Positions 1-5,025 of a stretch of DNA of 5,025 nucleotides are shown piece by piece (the first letter of the stretch is position 1; each line of letters starts with the position of its first letter). The notes beneath the pieces were generated by a model, which ran no database searches, was not told the origin of the DNA, and was given only the letters and a program-made list of their open reading frames with translations. Where the stretch lies: NCBI GenBank assembly GCA_013619035.1, contig JABXKX010000520.1, forward strand, positions 1 to 5,025, given 5' to 3'. This DNA is from Peptostreptococcaceae bacterium (GTDB lineage Bacteria > Bacillota_A > Clostridia > Peptostreptococcales > Acidaminobacteraceae). Made by a program: the position numbers and the translations under genes.

Positions 1-2
1 GT

Positions 3-473
3 ATAGCAACAAGACAAAATATCTTTAATCAAATTTCAAAGGCTGTTGATGAATTTAAATTTACCAACGAACAATTTGCTCTTATCATATTTGATATCGA
101 TAAGTTCAAATCTATAAATGATCGTTATGGTCATATCATAGGCGATACTACTTTAACATTAGTTGCAAAAAGAGTAGCAAATTGCCTTAGAGAAACTGAT
201 GGCATTGGGCGCTTAGGTGGTGATGAATTCATCATTTTCTCAAACGACATCCACACTAAAACTGATGTAGAGTTCCTAATCAGACGAATTGAGAATGCAT
301 TGAAAGCACCACTAACTATTGGAGACCACCACATTCAAATCGATATAAGTATAGGTATAAGTTTGTTTCCCTCAAACTCACAACTTGTCGATGAACTTTA
401 CGAACAAGCTGACAAAGCAATGTATTTTGCAAAAGAAAGCGCTGGTACAACTTCTAACTTTTTCCAATTATAA
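3..473 (+). CDS. GGDEF-domain diguanylate cyclase, C-terminal part (5' end outside window)
   Basis: This is the last 156 residues of a protein whose start lies off the left edge; the reading frame begins at base 3. What is seen is almost a whole GGDEF domain. The FDIDKFKSIND metal/nucleotide-binding segment is at fragment residues 30-40, an intact GGDEF signature at 72-76 and the ADKAMYFAKESAG motif near the end. An RETD at 63-66, exactly five residues before GGDEF, fits the RxxD inhibitory I-site that binds product c-di-GMP. Family knowledge: such domains join two GTP into cyclic di-GMP, controlling motility versus attachment. With catalytic loop and I-site intact, an active, feedback-inhibited cyclase is likely. 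The first visible residues (IATRQNIF) match the region just after the usual DxLT domain start, so the sensory or membrane part lies outside the window. The frame ends in TAA directly after the domain, with no EAL domain. Confidence 0.95.
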   Translation: MATRQNIFNQISKAVDEFKFTNEQFALIIFDIDKFKSINDRYGHIIGDTTLTLVAKRVANCLRETDGIGRLGGDEFIIFSNDIHTKTDVEFLIRRIENALKAPLTIGDHHIQIDISIGISLFPSNSQLVDELYEQADKAMYFAKESAGTTSNFFQL

Positions 474-562
474 AACCAGTCAGTATTTTAACAAGTAATG
501 AACAACGCCACATTGAGTTTGTCTAACAATACACATTAAAATCAGCAAATCTAAGATTGGAT

Positions 563-591
563 AAAAAAAAGGCATCTAAACTAGATGCTTT
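563..591 (-). terminator. Rho-independent terminator, minus strand
   Basis: A perfect 7-bp stem (GCATCTA at 572-578, TAGATGC at 582-588) with a 3-nt loop is extended by a G-U and two A-U pairs. On the minus strand it is followed by eight U residues (A-run at 563-570). It would end transcription coming from the 841-1569 gene through the relic region. On the + strand only three T residues follow, so termination of the GGDEF gene here would be weak. Confidence 0.7.
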
Positions 592-617
592 GATGTTATG
601 TCTTAGTTTGACATAAT

Positions 618-840
618 CTATAGTTTGTAAAACTCGGCAGTTTTCTTGTAATCGTTGATTTTACTAATATAGATTACATTCGTTTAATATCAGTTTTACA
701 TGAACGCATTGAGTAAAACTGTTTTAGAATTAATACCTTTAATGTTCAATATCAGCCTTTACTCTCTTATGAGGATCATGCACAAGACGATCAAGCATAT
801 TGCTTAGAGTTATAAATTCCTTGATTCTTAAATTCCATGT
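618..840 (-). pseudogene. Possible decayed coding relic downstream of the 242-aa gene
   Basis: No intact gene lies here, but three coding-like stretches are seen on the minus strand. The first (739-840) runs in the same frame directly after the TAA of the upstream gene and includes FITLSNMLDRLVHDP and KRVKADIEH. The second (696-746, a different frame) reads IKGINSKTVLLNAFM. The third (618-683, same frame as the second) ends in SKINDYKKTAEFYKL followed by TAG. Stops separate them and none has a start with a convincing ribosome binding site. The stretches look more protein-like than random AT-rich sequence and lie before the terminator at 563-591. I infer a gene, or two, degraded by stops and a frameshift. 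I do not recognise the family, and chance open stretches of this length remain possible. Confidence 0.3.
691..721 (+). repeat. Inverted repeat, possible weak + strand terminator
   Basis: CAGTTTTAC (691-699) and GTAAAACTG (713-721) form a perfect 9-bp stem around a 13-nt loop, followed on the + strand by TTTTAG. The T-run is short, the stem is AT-rich and it lies about 220 bases after the GGDEF stop, so a role as that gene's terminator is only possible. A smaller hairpin with the same AAAACT/AGTTTT core lies at 629-644. Confidence 0.35.
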
Positions 841-1569
841 TTATTTGATGATAAATGCATCATCATCCCAGTTTAGATCTATTCCAAGCTCACTCCCATA
901 AGCATTAAATAACTTTTTCATCATATAATCAGGTAATCCAGAAAACCCACATTCATGTACTCCAGATTTTTCGAGTTTATCATGTTCTAATGTATTGAAT
1001 TCAGTACCATTGATTATAAAAGCATCATTAGTCCGAATCCCCATTGAATTAAAGATTTTTAAAATAGATTTTTCGATATCGGGTTCTAGATGTGGTGATC
1101 CATTTTGCCCATTTGCATATCGAATCAAGCGATTCAAGCCATATGCTAACGAATTGAGTTCAGAACTTTCTTCATCACTTAAAGGATTTGAACCTGGCGT
1201 CCAACTTACACTGTTCTCATTCACACGTAAGTTAATGCCATACTTCGTTGGAATAGACATCTCAGGTGTAATGGATAAACCATTTTCAAATGAATTAGAA
1301 TTGGTATAGGTATAATTAGCACGACTTGCTTCACCAAAAGCATTAGAAAAAACAGCTTGACTGTCTCTATAACAAAATTTAAATGTAAAATCCTCATAGC
1401 TAGAATTTTCTCGTTGTTCAGGCGTCATACCTTTTTTTAATATTTCATACATCTCCCTATTCTCTGGATTCTCTTTTCTTTTGTCAGAAAGTATTTTTTC
1501 AAATTCTTTAAACTTCTCCTGATAATGTACAGTTTTCTTATATGTCATCATACTAGTATCAATCTTCAT
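841..1569 (-). CDS. Hypothetical protein, 242 aa, soluble
   Basis: I do not recognise this gene with confidence. The chosen start gives MKIDTSMMTYKKT and is supported by a strong GGAGG 7 nt upstream. A longer frame starting at 1638 would add 23 residues, but these read through the ribosome binding site and are probably not translated. The protein has no signal peptide, membrane segment or cysteine metal-cluster pattern. Residues about 14-52 are highly charged and likely helical (KFKEFEKILSDKRKENPENR). The middle is rich in Ser, Asn, Tyr and Thr, and the C-terminus is acidic (DLNWDDDAF). The short MKI-Ser/Thr start and charged helix recall uncharacterised Firmicute DUF4885-type proteins, but this is a loose impression from memory. 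A sigma-D-like promoter motif lies directly upstream, which would place the gene in a motility regulon if real. It appears monocistronic, with a terminator about 250 bases downstream. Confidence 0.8.
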   Translation of the reverse strand: MKIDTSMMTYKKTVHYQEKFKEFEKILSDKRKENPENREMYEILKKGMTPEQRENSSYEDFTFKFCYRDSQAVFSNAFGEASRANYTYTNSNSFENGLSITPEMSIPTKYGINLRVNENSVSWTPGSNPLSDEESSELNSLAYGLNRLIRYANGQNGSPHLEPDIEKSILKIFNSMGIRTNDAFIINGTEFNTLEHDKLEKSGVHECGFSGLPDYMMKKLFNAYGSELGIDLNWDDDAFIIK

Positions 1570-1576
1570 AATACCA

Positions 1577-1581
1577 CCTCC
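1577..1581 (-). promoter_or_regulatory. Ribosome binding site that decides the 1569 start
   Basis: GGAGG, within GGAGGTGG, lies 7 nt before the ATG at 1569. This near-perfect match favours the 242-aa product over the 265-aa alternative beginning at 1638, in which these bases would encode a Gly-Gly-Gly run. No comparable site precedes the ATG at 1638. Confidence 0.8.
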
Positions 1582-1588
1582 GTAATAA

Positions 1589-1616
1589 ATATCGACACTT
1601 AATATGATAATTTTTA
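1589..1616 (-). promoter_or_regulatory. Candidate sigma-D (flagellar sigma) promoter
   Basis: On the minus strand TAAA (1616-1613) is followed after 16 nt by GTCGATAT (1596-1589). The Bacillus SigD consensus is TAAA-N14 to 16-GCCGATAT, so only one of twelve defined bases differs. The predicted transcript would start near 1582, giving a very short leader beginning at or next to the ribosome binding site, which weakens the case. A poor sigma-A alternative (TTTCTC-N17-TATTAA) overlaps. The AT-rich context makes partial matches common, although the GTCGATAT core is fairly specific. Confidence 0.4.
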
Positions 1617-1704
1617 CATTTGAGAAAAGTTTTATCATTTAATACAAAGTAATTTAATCGCGACTTTGGCCCTGATTATTTATATTACTTTTACTATTAA
1701 AACC

Positions 1705-1742
1705 ACATATTATTGCATTTCCCCCGAACAACAATAATATGT
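1705..1742. repeat. 11-bp inverted repeat with 16-nt loop
   Basis: ACATATTATTG (1705-1715) and CAATAATATGT (1732-1742) are perfectly complementary around a loop containing CCCCCG. No T-run follows on either strand, so it is not a standard terminator. It sits between the NhaC-unit terminator and the promoter of the 242-aa gene. It could be a protein-binding operator, a transcript hairpin or a mobile-element remnant. The sequence does not say which. Confidence 0.45.
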
Positions 1743-1780
1743 AAAGATAAACTAGTCGTTTAAAATTGCCCTTAAACCAT

Positions 1781-1822
1781 AAAAAATCACCATACAGATA
1801 TTATAATTATCCATATGGTGAT
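1781..1822 (-). terminator. Strong rho-independent terminator of the dehydrogenase-NhaC unit
   Basis: The arms ATCACCATA (1786-1794) and TATGGTGAT (1814-1822) pair perfectly over 9 bp. The stem continues with six more pairs, two of them G-U, around a 7-nt loop. On the minus strand a run of U (1781-1785) follows. It lies about 70 nt after the NhaC stop, with no gene between, and is the natural end of that operon. On the + strand no T-run directly follows. Confidence 0.85.
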
Positions 1823-1864
1823 CCATTTTATATTAATCCCAAAATACTCTGATGCTACACCTTA

Positions 1865-1876
1865 CCAGCATGCTGG
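1865..1876. repeat. 12-bp perfect palindrome after the NhaC stop
   Basis: CCAGCATGCTGG is self-complementary without a spacer and is GC-rich against an AT-rich background. It lies 15 bases downstream of the NhaC stop codon and before the operon terminator. It may add a short transcript hairpin that protects the mRNA 3' end, or be a protein site. No function can be read from it. Confidence 0.4.
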
Positions 1877-1891
1877 AATCATTAAAGCATA

Positions 1892-3448
1892 TTAAATTAT
1901 TAGTCCTATAACTAAATATACAACTAGAGCAACACCAGCTGCAACTGATGCGTATGGTAATTGAGTTTTAACATGATCAATATGATCTGAAGATGCACCA
2001 AACGAAGATAGTATCGTCGTATCCGATAATGGAGAACAATGATCACCAAATACTCCACCACCTGCAACTGCACCTATAGTAGCATAAACTAACGTCGTAA
2101 CTTCATTACCAGTAAATGCAAAAGCTAATGGCATTGCGATAGGGATCATAATAGCATAAGTTCCCCAAGACGTTCCTGTAGAGAAAGATATAAAAGCACA
2201 CATAAAGAACACTAATACTGGTAAAAGTGTAGGAGTTAACCAGCTTTCAGTTATAGATATAATATATTGTGCAGCCCCAAGATCTTTACTTACAGTATTT
2301 ATTACATATGCAAGAGCCAGAATAAGAATCGCTGGCATAACACCTTTGATACCCTGTACCCCTGTTTCAAACACATCTTTAATAGACACCTTTTGAACTA
2401 AAAGCATTAAACCGAGGAAGAACACTGCACTCATAAACGCTTCTACGGTTTTAGCAGAACCTATAAATACATAAGTACCAACAGCTATCCCTATTATAAT
2501 CAGTACAGGGAAAATAAAGTTTAAGAACAGTCTTGGCTTTTTAATTTCTTTAGCAGTTTTTATGTCAGATAGTTCGACACCCATAAGCGGTTGTGCTGTA
2601 TCTGATAAAACTTTTCCTTCGTTCATCGCTCTTTCTTCAGCTTTCTTCATTGGTCCAAATTCCGGTATAATTCCGAGCGCTATAAGACCTACCATAGCCA
2701 CCGCAAAAATAGCATATAAGTTATAACCAACCGACTTAAAGTATATACCAGCGGCCATAAGATTATCTGTTATAGGACCGTGACCTACTAAAAGAGCTGT
2801 GATAAATACACCCCAAGCACTAAATGGAATAATTACAGCCATAGGTGCCGATGTAGAATCACATATATAAGCTAATTTTTCTCTAGAAATTTTCGCTTTA
2901 TCAGTTAAGTCTTTCATAACTGGTCCTACAAATAATGGAGAGAAATAATCACTAAAGAATATAAACATACCAAGACCCCATGCCAGTAGTTGAACACCCT
3001 TTCTACTTTTGATTTTCCCACCAACTACACGGCTAAATTCTTCAGTTGAACCCGTTTTAAGGAAAAATGCAACTAAAATACCTATGAATATTTCAATCAT
3101 CACTACCCATATAAAATCAGCATTCCCAAGAGACCTCATAAATAATTCAGATAAACCCCAAAGACCTTGACCTTGTATTAACAAACCAACTATAGATGCC
3201 ATCAGTAAGGCAAATAAAGCCTCTCTTGTTATAAAAGCAAGTGTCACTGCAGTAAGCGCAGGAACGATTGCCCAAATTCCGTAATTCACGCCTTCTAAAC
3301 CTTTTACACCCAAGCCATACTTATATGCAAAAATCATAATGATTGTAACTACAGCAAATAAAATCCTATTCTTTTTTTTATTCTTCAACTTCTGCTTCGG
3401 ATCTATTACCTTTACATGATCTTTTTTATCTTTTCTCACTTCCGACAT
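1892..3448 (-). CDS. nhaC: NhaC-family Na+/H+ antiporter, 518 aa
   Basis: This is an integral membrane secondary transporter of the NhaC family within the ion transporter superfamily. Members exchange Na+ for H+, or couple ion flux to organic acids such as malate/lactate or ornithine. The sequence shows a lysine-rich cytoplasmic N-terminus (1-28) and then about a dozen hydrophobic segments, starting near 29-42, 55-74 and 76-92. Conserved family blocks are DSTSAPMAVIIPFSAWG (197-213), FSTGTSWGTYAIMIPIA (422-438) and GGGVFGDHCSPLSDTTILSS (463-482), where Asp469, His470, Ser475 and Asp476 fall in the expected ion-path region. A charged loop at about 265-305 separates the two halves. The length is within, or slightly above, the family norm and no break is seen. 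The ATG is preceded by AGGGGG eight bases upstream. It is the last gene of the unit, 32 nt after the dead alanine dehydrogenase relic. The transported substrate is uncertain; in clostridia NhaC homologues often sit in amino-acid degradation operons. Confidence 0.93.
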   Translation of the reverse strand: MSEVRKDKKDHVKVIDPKQKLKNKKKNRILFAVVTIIMIFAYKYGLGVKGLEGVNYGIWAIVPALTAVTLAFITREALFALLMASIVGLLIQGQGLWGLSELFMRSLGNADFIWVVMIEIFIGILVAFFLKTGSTEEFSRVVGGKIKSRKGVQLLAWGLGMFIFFSDYFSPLFVGPVMKDLTDKAKISREKLAYICDSTSAPMAVIIPFSAWGVFITALLVGHGPITDNLMAAGIYFKSVGYNLYAIFAVAMVGLIALGIIPEFGPMKKAEERAMNEGKVLSDTAQPLMGVELSDIKTAKEIKKPRLFLNFIFPVLIIIGIAVGTYVFIGSAKTVEAFMSAVFFLGLMLLVQKVSIKDVFETGVQGIKGVMPAILILALAYVINTVSKDLGAAQYIISITESWLTPTLLPVLVFFMCAFISFSTGTSWGTYAIMIPIAMPLAFAFTGNEVTTLVYATIGAVAGGGVFGDHCSPLSDTTILSSFGASSDHIDHVKTQLPYASVAAGVALVVYLVIGLII

Positions 3449-3480
3449 TCAATTATCCCCCTACTCTATTATATATCGAT

Positions 3481-3769
3481 TTAATTTCCATTGTATAAAT
3501 TTAAAACTTCCTCTGGAGATTTATATTCTAAATTATGTTTCTCCGCAGTTTCTTTCAGTGTTAGACTACCACGATAAAATGATAACCCCTTTCTAACGGT
3601 TTGAGAAAATGCACAAGCTATATTATCAACTGCATAATGAACTATACCATCCACCATATAAATCTGTTAATAATTAAAATTTATCTTACATGCTAATATT
3701 TACGAAATCAAATGGTGCTGTTAACACTCCAGCATCTTCTAAGCAACAAGATAAATTCTTAGAGTGCAC
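3481..3769 (-). pseudogene. ald: Alanine dehydrogenase remnant, multiply deleted
   Basis: An open stretch at 3481-3657 encodes 58 residues beginning MVDGIVHYAVDNIACAFSQT and ending at TAA. It matches the C-terminus of NAD-dependent alanine dehydrogenases, where a VDGVVHYxVxNMPGAxxRT motif is followed about 30 residues later by a KGLNxYKGxxTxxAVAEA block. Here the second block (RKGLSFYRGSLTLKETAEK) joins the first almost directly, so about 30 residues are missing. Further upstream, in another frame, 3686-3769 reads NLSCCLEDAGVL. Its spacing fits the alanine dehydrogenase segment after the nucleotide-binding fold (Nxxxxx-L-xxAD-hydrophobic), but this match is tentative. An orphan GAGGAGG (3771-3777) lies 27 nt after the dehydrogenase stop with no usable start codon at proper spacing. 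About 0.3 kb remains of an expected 1.1 kb gene. The intact enzyme would convert alanine to pyruvate, ammonia and NADH. Translation of the 58-aa piece cannot be excluded, but it has no good ribosome binding site. Confidence 0.75.
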
Positions 3770-3804
3770 TCCTCCTCAATTATAATATTCTTTTAAAAAT
3801 CTAA

Positions 3805-4881
3805 TTATAAGTTTATCATTTCTTCAATTGTTAAATCGGAAAGCCCTAGTACTTCCAAAGATCTTTTGCCTTCTGAATTATATTCTTTTTGCATAACAAC
3901 AGATGCAATTTTTATTACAGAATTCATGACTGGAGTTTTTACGCCTAACTTTTCAGCAAGTTCCGTCATGAATACGAGGCCGTATCCAACATCCTCATTT
4001 AAATATCTATGATCAAGTTGTGATTGTGCTTTAATTCCTTTAAATCCTTCAGCCTGACTATATCCAATTTCATAATCAGTACTTGTCATATAACCTTGTT
4101 TAACTCCTAGTTCAGGATCTGGTAGTATAGTTACACCTATCGCATTACCGATTTCTAAACGTTCATCGTCAACAGCTTTCATTAACCTACCAACACCAGG
4201 CATAACTCCATCTTCATAGAAATAAAAATCTCCTTTTGTACTTTCAATTCTGCCAGCATTTAATAATGTTACAGCTGGATGAATAACGGGATTTCCATTT
4301 TGTAACATTGTTTGAAGGACATTTTCGCCTTTGTCAACAAATGGATATACTAAACTAAATAACTTGTGAATAGTATCACTCTGATTAGAAGGAAGACTTG
4401 ATATATATAATCCACCTCTAAGTTTTAGGTATATATGTACTTTTCCTAAATCTGTTATTCTACATGCATAAGGTAAAGTAGAAGTCTCTGCTACTATTAT
4501 AGAAGGATCCTCAAATTCTAAACCTAACGTCTTTTTAAATAAAAATGCTCCTCCACAAGAACCTGGACAAACAATTACATTTTGTCCGGACTTTATAAAA
4601 GGCTTTACCGCTTCAGCAAATGGTACAGTACTATAAGCTGGTCCAATTGCAATTATTAACTCAGCATCAATCATAGCTTCTTCAATTGAATGTCCTGCAT
4701 ACTTAACAGGTGCGAATCCTTCTATATCACCTTCTGCCTGAATTCCACCATTTTCTTGTATCGCTTCAATTTGATTTCCAAAACCTTCAAAATCGAATAA
4801 ACTAACTTCATGACCTGCAATTGACCAATCTGCTGCTGCTGCAACTCCACCATTTCCTGCACCTAAAATTGTGATTTTCAT
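3805..4881 (-). CDS. Opine/octopine dehydrogenase family protein, 358 aa
   Basis: This is a cytoplasmic NAD(P)-dependent oxidoreductase of the octopine/nopaline dehydrogenase family. Members reversibly condense an amino acid with a 2-oxo acid such as pyruvate, using NAD(P)H, to form an N-carboxyalkyl amino acid, or oxidise such opines back. The N-terminal Rossmann fold starts at residue 1 with the dinucleotide motif GAGNGG (7-12). The C-terminal helical domain carries HPAVTLLNAG with His201, and RYLNEDVGYGL with Arg292 and Asp297. These align by spacing with the catalytic His/Asp pair and substrate-carboxylate Arg known in octopine dehydrogenase. The length of about 360 residues is normal and all key residues are present. 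The ATG is preceded by GGGAGGG five bases upstream. It is the first gene of the unit, behind a sigma-54 promoter and ahead of the alanine dehydrogenase relic and nhaC. The amino-acid and oxo-acid substrates cannot be told from sequence. A catabolic role is inferred from context. Confidence 0.9.
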   Translation of the reverse strand: MKITILGAGNGGVAAAADWSIAGHEVSLFDFEGFGNQIEAIQENGGIQAEGDIEGFAPVKYAGHSIEEAMIDAELIIAIGPAYSTVPFAEAVKPFIKSGQNVIVCPGSCGGAFLFKKTLGLEFEDPSIIVAETSTLPYACRITDLGKVHIYLKLRGGLYISSLPSNQSDTIHKLFSLVYPFVDKGENVLQTMLQNGNPVIHPAVTLLNAGRIESTKGDFYFYEDGVMPGVGRLMKAVDDERLEIGNAIGVTILPDPELGVKQGYMTSTDYEIGYSQAEGFKGIKAQSQLDHRYLNEDVGYGLVFMTELAEKLGVKTPVMNSVIKIASVVMQKEYNSEGKRSLEVLGLSDLTIEEMINL

Positions 4882-4944
4882 TTCTTCCCTCCCATAATAA
4901 ATAATTGCATCATTACATATTTAATGATTTCACTTTTAAATAGA

Positions 4945-4959
4945 GCAAATAGTGTGCCA
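4945..4959 (-). promoter_or_regulatory. Sigma-54 (-24/-12) promoter of the dehydrogenase unit
   Basis: On the minus strand TGGCAC (4959-4954), five bases, then TTGC (4948-4945) match the sigma-54 core consensus TGGCAC-N5-TTGC exactly, with the required 12-base distance between the GG and GC elements. A T precedes TGGCAC and a T follows TTGC, also as in the consensus. Predicted transcription starts near 4933, giving a 52-nt leader to the ATG at 4881, which holds the ribosome binding site. Such promoters need an ATP-dependent enhancer-binding activator, whose gene is not in this window. Confidence 0.85.
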
Positions 4960-4979
4960 ATTCTGAAAATTACTCACAG

Positions 4980-4996
4980 CCGTTGAAATTACACGG
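4980..4996. promoter_or_regulatory. Short inverted repeat upstream of the sigma-54 promoter
   Basis: CCGT (4980-4983) and ACGG (4993-4996) flank a 9-base AT-rich centre. The repeat is centred about 55 bases upstream of the predicted start of transcription. It could be part of an activator binding site, though enhancer sites usually lie 80-150 bases upstream and the window ends too soon to see a second copy. The arms are only four bases long. Confidence 0.25.
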
Positions 4997-5025
4997 TTTT
5001 CTTATTTTATAAAATTAAATATTAT

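Noticed and set aside
131..334. Minus-strand open frame of 67 codons inside the GGDEF gene
   Set aside because: It is antisense to a clear, conserved GGDEF domain and has no supporting start signal.
995..1309. Plus-strand open frame of 104 codons
   Set aside because: It is antisense to the 242-aa gene, which has a far better ribosome binding site. The frame has no such signal and no recognisable motif.
1570..1638. Upstream 23-residue extension of the 242-aa protein
   Set aside because: It would translate through the GGAGG ribosome binding site and the sigma-D-like promoter, and has no ribosome binding site of its own.
3468..3473. TATAAT on the minus strand as a dedicated nhaC promoter
   Set aside because: The -10 match is perfect, but the best -35 is poor and the start of transcription would fall on the ribosome binding site. 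Read-through from the sigma-54 promoter is the simpler explanation.
3767..3769. GTG as a start codon for a 27-aa peptide after the dehydrogenase gene
   Set aside because: GAGGAGG lies only one base before it, too close for normal initiation. The stretch is better explained as part of the eroded alanine dehydrogenase gene.
1..5025. CRISPR arrays, tRNA or rRNA genes, insertion-sequence ends
   Set aside because: No regularly spaced repeats, cloverleaf-like segments or transposase frames with terminal repeats were seen on either strand.

Overview
The window comes from an AT-rich, low-GC Gram-positive genome, most likely a motile anaerobic clostridial-type Firmicute. The evidence is strong AGGAGG-type ribosome binding sites, U-tract terminators, a NhaC antiporter beside an amino-acid oxidoreductase, and both sigma-54-like and sigma-D-like promoter motifs. 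The genus cannot be read from the sequence.

Layout: (1) Bases 3-473 on the + strand hold the C-terminal part of a GGDEF diguanylate cyclase whose start lies outside the window. (2) Bases 474-840 contain no intact gene. They hold a minus-strand terminator (563-591), an inverted repeat (691-721) and coding-like but stop-ridden relics on the minus strand. (3) Bases 841-1569 (-) encode a 242-aa protein that I do not recognise. Its start is fixed by a strong ribosome binding site, and a sigma-D-like promoter motif lies just upstream. (4) Bases 1570-1891 are non-coding, with two inverted repeats and a strong minus-strand terminator. (5) Bases 1892-4881 (-) form one transcription unit: an opine/octopine dehydrogenase-family enzyme (3805-4881) is first, the eroded remains of an alanine dehydrogenase gene (3481-3769) follow, and a NhaC-family Na+/H+ antiporter (1892-3448) is last, ending at the terminator at 1781-1822. 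(6) Bases 4882-5025 are the control region of that unit and carry a textbook -24/-12 sigma-54 promoter (4945-4959) and a short upstream inverted repeat.

How the parts fit (inference): the right-hand unit looks like a sigma-54-controlled amino-acid catabolic operon. A pyridine-nucleotide opine-type dehydrogenase and, ancestrally, an alanine dehydrogenase would interconvert amino acids, 2-oxo acids and NADH, while NhaC handles Na+/H+ balance or a linked organic ion. The alanine dehydrogenase step has been lost by deletion, but the flanking genes appear intact. The left-hand part has a signalling or motility flavour: a c-di-GMP synthase domain next to a gene that may be read by the flagellar sigma factor.
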